In this document: piece by piece, positions 54,683 to 63,643 of the stretch
Numbering within the stretch: position 1 is the first letter of the stretch
Layout of the letters: each line of letters opens with the position of its first letter
Assembly: GCA_900466605.1 (NCBI GenBank)
Contig: UBMU01000012.1
Location: 310,001 to 374,000 of the forward strand
Reading direction: 5' to 3'
DNA from: Hyphomicrobiales bacterium
Lineage (GTDB): Bacteria; Pseudomonadota; Alphaproteobacteria; Rhizobiales; Rhizobiaceae
DNA: 64,000 nt
Notes under the pieces: generated by a model
What the model saw: the letters and a program-made list of their open reading frames with translations, nothing else
What the model was told of the DNA's origin: nothing
Databases searched by the model: none
Translations under genes and position numbers: made by a program

Positions 54683-56422
54683 TCACTCTGACCCGATGCT
54701 GGCGCGCAGGGCCGCCAGCATCTCGTCAAGATCGGCACAGGGAAGACATCCGGTAGCGGCAATGTCGGATCGAACGTCGACTGGCAGACCGGAATTCGAA
54801 TCCGGCGGGATCTCGTTCAGGCGCCCGCCGATCAAAACCGGAAGATCAAGACCCTGCGCAGCCATGACCGCTTTGACAGACTTCGCATAGGAGAGGGCTA
54901 CCCCGTTATAGGTGCTGACGGCTATGACATTCGCACCCGTGTCCCTTGCCTTGGCAACCAGCGTCTCCGGATCAATGGCGACCCCTGCATCGATGATGTT
55001 GGCGCCAAGCCCTTCCAATGCCTGTTCGACCAGATACTTGCCATGCTCGTGGACATCGGTGGTACCGATACAGACGAGTGGCGGTTGGCGCGCGTTTAGA
55101 GGTCCTTGCTTGCCGACCCAATCGGCAGCCTTGTGATTGAGCTCGCGCGCCCATTCGGCATGAATAAGTGGCATTCTGCCGCGCGAGCTCTGGACCCCAG
55201 GGCCAAACAGCATCTCCATCCGCTTTGGCCCCATGCGGCGGATGGCGAGCATCAGCGCGGCGCAATCGTTGGTGTTCACACCGAGTTCTTCGAGCCCTCT
55301 TAAGACTGACGCAGCGAAACGCTGGCCGCCGTCGACGAGGATCTCCGCCATGGCTTCGATCTTTGGCCAGTCTAGAACCGGCTCATAGAAGGGCGCGTGG
55401 GATGCAAGGCGATGGGCAAAGCACTGCGCATCGATAATCTCGTCGATATCGGGGATACGCTGGTTTTCGGTCACCGGGACAGGATTGATCGCATGCCCGG
55501 CCGGCCAACGTCCGAGCGAGAGGATGTCAGCGAGAAGATAGCTTGCAAGACTTGCGTAATTGGCAGCTGGCGTGCCCTGGTAGGCAACAGTATTGCCGAA
55601 GATCATCGTACCAGGCGTGTCGCTGACGCGCACCAGCGCCGCATGGAAGGCTGCGCGCGACAAGGGATCACTGAAATGGTGCCCGTAGCAATGAGAGACG
55701 CGCGCGCCAATCAGGTGCTCGATGATGTGCTTCTCGATGATGACCATGCCAAGCGCACATGCCATGTCGACGAAAAGTCCGGCAAAACCGTCGTCGAGAT
55801 TTGAGTGGACGAGAATGGTTTCTTCCTGTGCAGCAATCAGCCCGAGTGCGGTTACGGTCGCCTCGGTGGTCGCGACGTCATCGTCCCAATAGGGAAGGCG
55901 GAACGTGAAATACTGACCGAGATTGCCAACGGCGGTGGCGCCAGCTGCAAGCGCCGCGCGCGTGTTTTCGACAGCACCAGGCAGACCTAGCATGAAATCG
56001 CCGAAATGGGCGGCCGCTGGCGCGGCATTCGTGATGCGGGCAAAATCCTCAGGTCCGCTCAGCACAATCCCAGTCCCGCGAGATGCCTTGGCGCGCATGC
56101 CTTCAGGATAACCCATCGACCAGTCGAGCGTGATGCCGAAGCGATCGACAGTGACGCCTGCTTTCGCCGATGTCGCGTGTACCGTGCGAATTGCTTCGAT
56201 CGTCCGATTAACGTCACGAAAGCCGATATGAGCGTGTTGCATCACCCGGCCCTTAGCCGCGCACTGCCGTTTCCATTCGGCCTCCGACGAGACACCGTTT
56301 TCAGAGAGAAACAGACAACTGCCGAGCTGCCAGCTGCGCTTCATGGCGCGTCCAGCACTCAGAAGCTCTGACCCCGGCTGCAGGCGCGGATCAATCAAGG
56401 CAGGCATCGTATCATCGGTCAT
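54683..56422 (-). CDS. Single-chain glutamate-mutase-like cobalamin-dependent mutase
   Basis: 579 residues. The C-terminal ~130 residues (from about 447) are a B12-binding domain with the base-off/His-on signature DxHxxG (DVHEHG, His about 458), the SxL-type serine segment AVSTYNGVALS and the third motif VLIGGRLNE. The N-terminal ~440 residues are a TIM-barrel-like region resembling the epsilon (large) subunit of methylaspartate (glutamate) mutase: VGNLGQYFTFRLPYWDDDVATTEATV, VHSNLDDGFAGLFVDMACALGMVIIEKHIIEHLIGARVSHCYGHHF and GTMIFGNTVAYQGTPAANYASL. Classical glutamate mutase uses two polypeptides (S and E); here they are fused E-S. It should rearrange a carbon skeleton via adenosylcobalamin. 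Confidence 0.8.
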   Translation of the reverse strand: MTDDTMPALIDPRLQPGSELLSAGRAMKRSWQLGSCLFLSENGVSSEAEWKRQCAAKGRVMQHAHIGFRDVNRTIEAIRTVHATSAKAGVTVDRFGITLDWSMGYPEGMRAKASRGTGIVLSGPEDFARITNAAPAAAHFGDFMLGLPGAVENTRAALAAGATAVGNLGQYFTFRLPYWDDDVATTEATVTALGLIAAQEETILVHSNLDDGFAGLFVDMACALGMVIIEKHIIEHLIGARVSHCYGHHFSDPLSRAAFHAALVRVSDTPGTMIFGNTVAYQGTPAANYASLASYLLADILSLGRWPAGHAINPVPVTENQRIPDIDEIIDAQCFAHRLASHAPFYEPVLDWPKIEAMAEILVDGGQRFAASVLRGLEELGVNTNDCAALMLAIRRMGPKRMEMLFGPGVQSSRGRMPLIHAEWARELNHKAADWVGKQGPLNARQPPLVCIGTTDVHEHGKYLVEQALEGLGANIIDAGVAIDPETLVAKARDTGANVIAVSTYNGVALSYAKSVKAVMAAQGLDLPVLIGGRLNEIPPDSNSGLPVDVRSDIAATGCLPCADLDEMLAALRASIGSE

Positions 56423-57215
56423 GGCTTATATCCGAAAGAAAACGCCGAAGCACGGCGGCAAACTGTTGCGGCCGTGCCAGGGGATGGAAATGAGCGCCAT
56501 CGAGCCGCGTCAACCTTGCGCCGGAAATGGCACTGGCGACACGTTCGGACAACTCAGGTGGTGTGAGGATGTCATCGTTGGCGACGATGACATGGACCGG
56601 CTTGGCAATGCGTGACAGATCGACGAGCCTGTCATGGTCGAGCAACATTCTCACACGTGCCGCAGCAACGCGAAGCGGAGCGAGCACATCACTTGCTCTC
56701 GCGACCGCCTTGGCAAGCTCTTCGGCATGGGCCTCGAGATAAGATGCCTCGTGACCAAAAACATGGGTCAGCCGCTGGTAGGCCTCGGTCAGGCCATTCT
56801 CCAGCATTTCAGCCCGGGCGATGAAAAGACTGCGAAAGCGTTCATCGGCCTCTGCCCAGGAACTGCTGATTGTGAAGCTGAGACCAGTTCCAGGGTGATC
56901 AATTGCCAATGTCTGGGCGATTGCACCACCTGTCGAATGACCGACAACGTGCACCATTTCTCCCAACAAGGCGGCAATCCCTGCTGTATCAGCAGCGATC
57001 TGCCCGATGGAGTAGGCGCCGCCGGGCCGATCGCTGCGCCCGGCTCCGCGATGGTCAACAACCAAAAGCCGATATGCGCCGACGAGTTCATGGACCACGC
57101 CATTCCAGAACCTACCATCCCCGCCGAGCCCGGGGATCAAAAGGACAACCGGCCCGCGGTCCCCAAATGTCTCATAGTGGATGCGGCAGCCATCGCTTGC
57201 TACAAACTGCGCCAT
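56412..57215 (-). CDS. Alpha/beta hydrolase
   Basis: 267 residues. Oxyanion region VVLLIPGLGGDGRFWNGV; nucleophile Ser94 in HVVGHSTGGAIAQ; Asp in IVANDDILTPPE; His near the end in LDGAHFHPLARP. It resembles 3-oxoadipate-enol-lactonase-like esterases. Start codon overlaps the upstream gene stop by one base and its end overlaps the mutase start by 11, so translation is coupled. It could open a lactone, cleave an ester or a C-C bond in the pathway. Confidence 0.87.
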   Translation of the reverse strand: MAQFVASDGCRIHYETFGDRGPVVLLIPGLGGDGRFWNGVVHELVGAYRLLVVDHRGAGRSDRPGGAYSIGQIAADTAGIAALLGEMVHVVGHSTGGAIAQTLAIDHPGTGLSFTISSSWAEADERFRSLFIARAEMLENGLTEAYQRLTHVFGHEASYLEAHAEELAKAVARASDVLAPLRVAAARVRMLLDHDRLVDLSRIAKPVHVIVANDDILTPPELSERVASAISGARLTRLDGAHFHPLARPQQFAAVLRRFLSDISHDR

Positions 57216-58006
57216 CAGCCTGCTTGCCCCGTATCGATGACCCTTAAAACGGCGGCCGCCAGACTGAGCCCCGTCACGGCTGAGGTCTTCGGATTGTCAA
57301 AAGACGGCTTATTGATAAAGCGGAAGGATGCCAATCCAACGGAGCTTTCCACCTCGAATTCGTGGATATTGCTATCGATGGAAGGATCGGCGACGACGGT
57401 CATGGTAACAGGTGCCGGAGCGACGATTAGTTGAGCGGTGTAGGCGGCATTCAGGTTCTTCGGGTAAAGGAGCGCAGCCTCCGACGGAGTACCCTCAAAC
57501 AGCGTAACCGGCTGATTGATATCTGACAGTTCAAGGGCTGCCAGCTCCTCCTTCCACGCCGCGACCGGTTTGGTCAGTGTGTATCTCACCCGGGTATCTG
57601 AAAGCCCAGCGACGGTGGCCAAGTAGTCGAGGCCGCCAATCGCACCCGTCGGGATTATCAGGTCGCCCCGCTTCAGCGCTCGAGCTTCGGCGACGGCGCC
57701 CGCTGTGGTCAAGTCGGCGAGGGCGCCAACCGAGGCAACAACGACAGTCATTCCAGCTCGCAGCAGGGCCGGCACGTAGGCCGCCACGCTTTCCTGGCCT
57801 GCAGCCTCGACAACCACCTGGGGCTGAAAGGCTACGAGTTCATCAACGTGATGCACGACACCCATTCCATCGGGGACGGTCGCCTGCGACCCCTCGCGCA
57901 GCAACACGATCCATTTGACAGACCGGCCCTTAAGGGCATCGACGGTTTGCCGCGCAAGAGTGCCGAACCCGATCAGTCCAATGGTGGCTGGGGTCATGGC
58001 GGTCAT
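57215..58006 (-). CDS. Aspartate-dehydrogenase-like protein (NadX/DUF108)
   Basis: 263 residues. Rossmann motif ATIGLIGFGTLARQTVDAL, catalytic-region segments PTGAIGGLDYLA, LLYPKNLNAAYTAQLIV and the C-terminal FRFINKPSFDNPKTSAVTGLSLAAAVLR; FEVES and NPKTS are signatures of L-aspartate dehydrogenases. Family size is ~265. It would oxidatively deaminate an amino acid or reductively aminate an oxo-acid with NAD(P). In the island it sits between a cupin and an esterase, so a beta-amino or aspartate-like intermediate is suggested; NAD synthesis is less likely without nadA/nadC. Confidence 0.83.
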   Translation of the reverse strand: MTAMTPATIGLIGFGTLARQTVDALKGRSVKWIVLLREGSQATVPDGMGVVHHVDELVAFQPQVVVEAAGQESVAAYVPALLRAGMTVVVASVGALADLTTAGAVAEARALKRGDLIIPTGAIGGLDYLATVAGLSDTRVRYTLTKPVAAWKEELAALELSDINQPVTLFEGTPSEAALLYPKNLNAAYTAQLIVAPAPVTMTVVADPSIDSNIHEFEVESSVGLASFRFINKPSFDNPKTSAVTGLSLAAAVLRVIDTGQAG

Positions 58007-58009
58007 AGA

Positions 58010-58546
58010 TCAGCTGCCCTGATTTACCGGGTCAAACTTGTCCTCGAGATCCTTGCCAAATACAGTCTGGCGCTCGATTTCGAGAACATTATCGGGCCGC
58101 GGAAAATTGGACGGGACCCGGTCGCCAGCCTTTCGTGGCCTGCCGATCTGTCGGAAAAAGTCCTCCAGTCCGTTCGGCACGATCAACCAAACCCAACGCA
58201 GCCGTGTTTCACCGTCATTGATGAACATGTGGCGCATGTTCTTCGGCAGGAAGATCACGCTGTCGGGGCCAATCGGAAACTCCGTGCCATCGACGACGGC
58301 GCGACCTTGACCTTCGATGATGTAAACTGCTTCCTCGTTGCGGTCATGGGTATGCTCACGCACGTAACCACCAGGCGCAACCGACTGCGTGCCAAGTGCG
58401 AAGGGGTGTTCCATAGGAACGATATGTGGGGCAAGTGCCACATCGACATGCCCGTTTGCCGGAACCGGTTGCCAATAGCTTTCCCGGGAAGCCGGCCCGG
58501 AAATATGGGCGCCTTCTGGCGGTGCGCGACCGATCTGCTCTTCCAT
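58010..58546 (-). CDS. Cupin-domain protein
   Basis: About 178 residues from ATG 58546 after GGAGGAAG. Cupin motif 1: APGGYVREHTHDRNEEAVYIIEGQG with HxH and Glu metal ligands; motif 2: GPDSVIFLPKNMRHMFIN with the third His. A conserved RVDWLIV-type strand follows. Metal-binding cupins include oxygenases, isomerases and storage-type proteins. Three bases separate it from the NadX-like gene; it lies downstream of the flavoprotein gene in the same operon. No specific reaction can be assigned. Confidence 0.83.
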   Translation of the reverse strand: MEEQIGRAPPEGAHISGPASRESYWQPVPANGHVDVALAPHIVPMEHPFALGTQSVAPGGYVREHTHDRNEEAVYIIEGQGRAVVDGTEFPIGPDSVIFLPKNMRHMFINDGETRLRWVWLIVPNGLEDFFRQIGRPRKAGDRVPSNFPRPDNVLEIERQTVFGKDLEDKFDPVNQGS

Positions 58547-58626
58547 TTCTTCCTCCAAATTTTTGCCAGCAGCGCGGCTGGCCCATGATTGTAAAACCCG
58601 GACAGATGGCCAGCGGTCGAAAAGCT

Positions 58627-60234
58627 TTACTGGTTCTGCCGAAGGATGGTCTCGGCCGAGATGTAGCCCCAGGTCAGGTTGGGCCCAAGGGTCGTTCCTG
58701 CACCAACGGCGCGCGTTCCGATCGGATTTGCCATTGCAAGGCCTGCTGCGTAGAGGCCGGCGATAATCGAGCCGTCTTCGCGAAGAACCTGGCCAAGGTC
58801 GTTGGTGCGGGCGCCTCCCTTGGTGCCAATAATCGAGCGGTTGACGGAAAGACCGACATAAGGCGGCTTGTTGATCGGCTGCAGGCGTACCAAGCCACCG
58901 TCCTTCTTGCGCTCCCAGGCAGGCTCTCCACGATGGAAGTCTTCGTCTTTCCCCTTGGCGCAGAAGGCGTTCCATCGGTCGATCGATGCCTTTAGCTCAG
59001 CGGCGGGCAAGCCAAGCTTTGCTGCAAGCTCCTCGATCGTATCCGCCTTCTTGACCCAGTCGCGCTCGTAGGATGCATACCAGCGAAACACCACTGATGA
59101 TTTGAGGAAGCGATGGTCGCCGACGAGATAGCAGGGAAGGTGTAAAGGCGATCCGTCGGGATTGCGCGCATCGAGGGCTTCGCCGATGTTGAAATGGGCT
59201 TCGCTCACGAAACGCTTTGCAAGCCGATTGACGACGATCGAATGCGGTTCGTAAAGGAAGTTAATCGGCAAGCCATAAGGCTTCCCCTCGTAGCGCGTTG
59301 GAAGGCAGACATAAACATTTGCCTGATCCATGCGGTCGAGATGGGCGCCAACCGAGGCTGCAAGTTTCTGGCCGTCGCCTTCGTTGCTGGAGGGTGTCCC
59401 AATACGGTCAAGCGGGCCAGGGAAGTGCTTCTCGCGCATTTCCTTGTTCCACTCGAAACCTCCCGATGCAATCACGACCCCGCGGCGCGCGCCGATGATT
59501 TCACGCCGGCCGTCGAACTCAACCTCGACGCCCCTGACCCGACCCGCATCGTCCTGGCGAAGACCTATGGCGCGTGTTGACAGGCGAAAGGTCACGCCAG
59601 CGTCAAGGCAGCCCTTGACCAGACCCGTCATCAGCGCCGTCCCCTGGGCGCCAGAATTGGTAAGCCAGCGCCAAAGGAGCTTCGGCCACATTTTCAGGCC
59701 GGCCTGAATAGGGCGATGGTAGAGGTCGAGGTTGACATTTTCTTGATAGGTAAAAACGTGAGGAAGCGTAGAGCGTCGCATCCGCTTGGCGTATTTCCCA
59801 ACGATCCTACGGCTGAGAGGCATCGGCGAGACCATGCGACCATACTTCTTGCCACCTGGTGCCTCGACGTAAGGGTCGGGCTCGTCGATAAGCCTGAAGT
59901 CAATTGGGGTATTGTCAGAGACGAATTTCAGCATTGCCGGAGCATTTTCAACAAAGGCGCGATGGCGCGCTCCTTCGGTTTCTGCCCAATCTGCAGGCTG
60001 GACGGCGCGCAGATAATCGAGCGCATCCTGCTTGCTGTCTGAAACGCCAGCGGTTGCAGCGATATGGTTGGCCGGAATCCAAACACCCGAACCGGACATC
60101 GCCGAAGTGCCGCCAAGCCACTCGCTCTTTTCCAGAGCGAGAACTTTGAGACCGCCCTTGGCCGCTCGCAGCGCCGCCGAGCAAGCTGCCGATCCCGTGC
60201 CGATGACGACAACGTCAAACTCAGTCATTCCCAT
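58627..60234 (-). CDS. FAD-dependent KstD/fumarate-reductase-like flavoprotein
   Basis: 535 residues. The FAD motif is FDVVVIGTGSAACSAALRAAKGGLKVLALEKSEWLGGTSAMSGSGVWIP, where GGTSAMSG is the hallmark of the fumarate-reductase/3-ketosteroid-dehydrogenase family. Further marks: GVVIASGGFEWNKEMREKHFPG, and C-terminal GLYAAGLAMANPIGTRAVGAGTTLGPNLTWGYISAETIL. It would introduce or reduce a C=C bond next to a carbonyl. It is first in a five-gene operon; a TGTCGACA-type site lies about 58 bases upstream. Confidence 0.87.
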   Translation of the reverse strand: MGMTEFDVVVIGTGSAACSAALRAAKGGLKVLALEKSEWLGGTSAMSGSGVWIPANHIAATAGVSDSKQDALDYLRAVQPADWAETEGARHRAFVENAPAMLKFVSDNTPIDFRLIDEPDPYVEAPGGKKYGRMVSPMPLSRRIVGKYAKRMRRSTLPHVFTYQENVNLDLYHRPIQAGLKMWPKLLWRWLTNSGAQGTALMTGLVKGCLDAGVTFRLSTRAIGLRQDDAGRVRGVEVEFDGRREIIGARRGVVIASGGFEWNKEMREKHFPGPLDRIGTPSSNEGDGQKLAASVGAHLDRMDQANVYVCLPTRYEGKPYGLPINFLYEPHSIVVNRLAKRFVSEAHFNIGEALDARNPDGSPLHLPCYLVGDHRFLKSSVVFRWYASYERDWVKKADTIEELAAKLGLPAAELKASIDRWNAFCAKGKDEDFHRGEPAWERKKDGGLVRLQPINKPPYVGLSVNRSIIGTKGGARTNDLGQVLREDGSIIAGLYAAGLAMANPIGTRAVGAGTTLGPNLTWGYISAETILRQNQ

Positions 60235-60291
60235 TCCCTCGAATTCTTATTGGGAGCACTATAAAATGAGTTTGAGCAATCTGTCTACTAA

Positions 60292-60305
60292 GCTGTCGAC
60301 ACTTT
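60292..60305. promoter_or_regulatory. GntR operator candidate upstream of KstD-like operon
   Basis: GCTGTCGACACTTT, sharing the core and right arm of the 53864-53879 palindrome, ~58 bases before the flavoprotein start. The left arm deviates (GC in place of AG), so it is a weaker copy. Confidence 0.55.
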
Positions 60306-60348
60306 TGCAGAAGACTTCCGCCTCTCTAGAGATCTCGTCCGCAAAATG

Positions 60349-60386
60349 AAAAAAGGGGCGGCCGGGCAGGGAACCCGAGCCACCCC
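60349..60386 (-). terminator. Intrinsic terminator after porin gene
   Basis: On the minus strand a GC-rich 12-bp stem (with one bulge and two G-T pairs) and a 7-base loop is followed by six T residues, about 100 bases past the porin stop. It separates the porin from the flavoprotein operon. Confidence 0.75.
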
Positions 60387-60487
60387 TCCCAACTGGTCGG
60401 AGGTCAATCTGATCAGAAACTTTAGGCGGCGCCGCGTTGCCAAGCGACCACAAACGCGAACCAAGGATAAAACGTGGCGCCGGCTTA

Positions 60488-61528
60488 CTAGAATGCACGC
60501 TGCAGGCGGAAGAACCCGGTCGTCACATCGTCGCTCTGGTCAGGATCGAGGTAATTGACGGTCGCCTTGGCATAGATGTTGTCAGCGATCTGGTAGTCAA
60601 CCGTCAGACCAACTTTCCAGGCGTCGTTGTCGTCGTTGAAGTCGCCCGCGACGATGCCGTAGTTGCCGTAGTACTGGAACCCGGGGGTGATCTTCAGCTT
60701 GTCAGTCGCCTTGATGGCATATTCGGCAGCGACAACCCATTCAGCAGTCTGGTAGTAGGAGTTCGGGCCGCTGGAGTAGACTGCTGCAAGGCCGAGAGTG
60801 CCCGGGCCGATAGCGAGGGTGCCCATGGCGCGAACGGCGCCTTCTTCGTTGTCGGTGTCGTAGCCAGCTGTGATCTGGTAGCCGAACGAGCCGGCCTTAC
60901 CGCCGAGGCCGATCGCGATACCGACGTTGTTCGGCTGTTCGCCGGCGCTGTAGTAGCCGTCTTCCAGTTCGTCGACGCTGATACCAGCGTAGAAGTTGTC
61001 GGCTTCGTACTGATAACGGATCGAGTTGTGCAGCGTCACCTTGCTGCCGATATCGTCGGTTTCGCCCGAGAGACCATCGTCCCACCAGCTGTAGAACAGG
61101 CCGGCGCGGATGCCTGCGACGTCGATATAGGCCGAGTCGAGCCTTGCGAGTTGCGAGGAGGCATTGTCAGCGTTCGTCTGCAGAACGATGACGCCGGTCA
61201 GCGGCCCGTATTCGGTGTCGCTCTTGGCCGTGAACTGGACCTGACCACGGGTATAAGCGTCCCAATCCGAGTTGTTGGTAACGAAGGTACCATTTCCAGT
61301 GGTGGCGCTGGCGTTCGGGCCTGCATTGACCTGGAAACGGACGTAACCGCTGATCTTCAGGCAGGTTTCCGTGCCCGGGATATAGAAGTAGCCGCTGCCG
61401 TAAGCGTCACAGACGCGGACGTATTCAACCGGCTCCGGCTCGCCAGCAACGATGGCGTCAGCAGCCTGAGCGCTCGAGATAGCAGCCAAAGCTGCAGCCG
61501 AGCTCATGAGGATCATCTTAATGTTCAT
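60488..61528 (-). CDS. Outer-membrane porin (Omp2b/RopA type)
   Basis: 346 residues. Sec signal peptide of ~22 residues (MKMILMSSAAALAAISSAQAAD). The mature part has the Rhizobiales porin start EPVEYVRVCDAYGSGYFYIPGTETCLKISGYVRFQ and alternates short strands typical of a 16-strand beta-barrel; it ends in an aromatic FRLQRAF terminus for barrel assembly. Forms trimeric diffusion channels in the outer membrane. A second ATG (MILMSS) is possible. Ends with a strong terminator downstream. Confidence 0.92.
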   Translation of the reverse strand: MNIKMILMSSAAALAAISSAQAADAIVAGEPEPVEYVRVCDAYGSGYFYIPGTETCLKISGYVRFQVNAGPNASATTGNGTFVTNNSDWDAYTRGQVQFTAKSDTEYGPLTGVIVLQTNADNASSQLARLDSAYIDVAGIRAGLFYSWWDDGLSGETDDIGSKVTLHNSIRYQYEADNFYAGISVDELEDGYYSAGEQPNNVGIAIGLGGKAGSFGYQITAGYDTDNEEGAVRAMGTLAIGPGTLGLAAVYSSGPNSYYQTAEWVVAAEYAIKATDKLKITPGFQYYGNYGIVAGDFNDDNDAWKVGLTVDYQIADNIYAKATVNYLDPDQSDDVTTGFFRLQRAF

Positions 61529-62035
61529 AATCAGTCCAATCTTCTATCGATTGGGCACAGGTCATCATTGCCGAAAATCGGCCCTACCTACCCCAGTTTT
61601 TTGTGCAAGCCGCCGCGGATCCGCGTGGTTCAGCGCAGCAGCATCGGATTAAATGCTGTTTGGAAACTATAATTTTCGATGGTGTTTCTATCTTGAGATG
61701 TGCACGGCTTACCCCCTGATTCCGCTTATATTCTACCCCTGCGAGAGCCCCCGCTCTCGCCATAGCTTGTCGGTTACCTTACCGTGCGCCCAGACGGCAT
61801 GGCTCGTTCGTTCCCCTATCATGCGTAGCGTGTTGTTCCGCCGGTTCGCTAATTTGGATTTCATACGATTGATAAGTTCACGCTATGGGCCGGCCTGGGC
61901 TCGGCGGATTGAGCGGACGCTCTTTCGCCTTGACGCCCTCGTCGAGGGTGTACTTTCCCAGAAAATTGCCATCACCAGATCGCCGGGCGTTGCTCCAGAC
62001 TTTCGATCTAGCGATGGCTGGATGGCCAGCGTGCT
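61529..62035. other. Porin promoter region and spacer
   Basis: About 500 bases between the porin start and the family-5 binding-protein stop, both minus strand. It should hold the porin promoter and leader near 61530-61700. I see no supported gene; a plus-strand frame across 61653-62057 lacks a ribosome site and known family features. Confidence 0.4.
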
Positions 62036-63643
62036 TCAACTGTTCTTTCGCAGGTAGGTGGATGACAAGCTCCCCGACAGCCCGTCAGCAACAACCGTAT
62101 GATCCTGAACCTTCCGGTTGAAGATCGTAAGCTGTCTGAAGGCGACGAGTGTGATATCGGGCAGATCCCTTGCAATGATCACTTGCATCTTATTAAAAAG
62201 TTCGACCCGTTTGACGTGATCATTCTCCACCGCGGCCTGCTCGAAGAGCTGGTCGACTTCGGGGTTGTTGTAGCCAGAACCGTTCGAGAAGGGCACGCCC
62301 TTCTTGAAGTTCTTCGACCAGTAAAGCCGCTGCACACCAATCGTCGGATCGAATGTGTTCCCCATTCCGCCGGTCACGAAGGCGAAGTCGCGGTCGGTGT
62401 AGACGCGCTTCAACCATGTCGGCACATCTTGTCCGCGCAGTTCGACTTTTATGCCGATCTTGGCAAGCGTATCACGAAGATAATCACCAATCCGGGTATA
62501 GGTATCGCCGTACGGCATGACATCGTGTGGGACTGTAAAGCGAATGCCACTTTCACCGCGCCGATATCCCGCTTCATCCAGAAGTTGCTCTGCCTTCGCT
62601 AGATCGAATTCATAGACAGGTACATCTGGATTATAAAAGGCCTTCAGATAAGGACTTATAGGGCTCGGTGCCGGAATGGCATAACCGTAGAATGCTATAT
62701 CCGCTATCTTCTGACGATCGATCGCATGAGCTACAGCCTGGCGGACCTTGTCATGCTTGAAGTACTCATTCGAGAGGTTGAATTCGATACGATACACATT
62801 TGGCGAATAGTCGTTGCCACGATCATCCACTGCGAGTGTCGGGAGGGATTTGATGCGGTCAATCTGACTGAGCGACACCGGTGTATCAGGTGCGATATCG
62901 ACCTCGCCCGTCTCAAGAGCCGCCAGTCGGGCGCTAGCGTCAGGGATGAATTTGATGACAATTCGCTCGAGAAGCGGCCGGCCCTTATCCCAATAGTCCG
63001 GGTTGCGCTCAAGAATTATGTGGCTTCCGGCGACCCATTCACGAAAGATGAAAGGACCCGTGCCGATCGGAGCATGGCCATTGGGATTGCCGGGCAAATC
63101 GGTGCTGCCCTCGTAGACATGCTTAGGCACGATCGGTGACTCGCTCGCCTGGAGAGCGCCGAGCAGATAGGGGGCAGGCTTGGCGAGTTTGACGATTGCG
63201 GTATGAGGATCTGGCGTTGCGACTTCGGTCACGTTCGCAAATGTGGCACGGCCACGCGGATGGACTTCTTTCAGCGCCAGGATCGAAAATGCAACATCCG
63301 CAGACGTAAACTCCCTACCGTCGTGCCATTTGACGCCTTCACGCAGCTTGAACGTATATTGGAGGCCATCGCTACTGGCTTGCCATGCGGTAGCAAGTTG
63401 AGGGATCGGCTTGAAATCAAGACCATATGCTAGCAGACCCTCGGTGATCTTGCCGCTCACCCGCGTCGTTGGCCCGGCTGTATGGGCGAGTGTCACGATG
63501 GTTGGCGGCTCCGGCTGCACTAGCAAATTGAGCGTTGCATCTGCAGCCGGCTCGTCAGCCGCTGCAAGGTTCTTGAGCGGCAAGATTGCGCTAAGCGCCG
63601 TCAGAGCGAAAACTTGGTTGAGTCGACGTCTATTGATGTCCAT
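62036..63643 (-). CDS. ABC transporter substrate-binding protein, family 5 (peptide/nickel type)
   Basis: 535 residues. The N-terminus MDINRRRLNQVFALTALSAIL has a twin-arginine-like RR and a hydrophobic core, cleaved near NLAAAD. Family-5 marks: LRVVQPEPPTIV-type start, GRVSGKITEGLLAYG, LREGVKWHDGREFTSADVAFS and AVAHAIDRQKIADIAF. No permease or ATPase follows downstream; partners would be upstream beyond the window, or it is orphan. It binds oligopeptides or opine-like ligands in the periplasm. Confidence 0.9.
   Translation of the reverse strand: MDINRRRLNQVFALTALSAILPLKNLAAADEPAADATLNLLVQPEPPTIVTLAHTAGPTTRVSGKITEGLLAYGLDFKPIPQLATAWQASSDGLQYTFKLREGVKWHDGREFTSADVAFSILALKEVHPRGRATFANVTEVATPDPHTAIVKLAKPAPYLLGALQASESPIVPKHVYEGSTDLPGNPNGHAPIGTGPFIFREWVAGSHIILERNPDYWDKGRPLLERIVIKFIPDASARLAALETGEVDIAPDTPVSLSQIDRIKSLPTLAVDDRGNDYSPNVYRIEFNLSNEYFKHDKVRQAVAHAIDRQKIADIAFYGYAIPAPSPISPYLKAFYNPDVPVYEFDLAKAEQLLDEAGYRRGESGIRFTVPHDVMPYGDTYTRIGDYLRDTLAKIGIKVELRGQDVPTWLKRVYTDRDFAFVTGGMGNTFDPTIGVQRLYWSKNFKKGVPFSNGSGYNNPEVDQLFEQAAVENDHVKRVELFNKMQVIIARDLPDITLVAFRQLTIFNRKVQDHTVVADGLSGSLSSTYLRKNS

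Noticed and set aside
58546-58975. Upstream extension of the cupin frame
   Set aside because: Covers the end of the flavoprotein gene and is Arg-rich shadow sequence; the ATG at 58546 has a good ribosome site.
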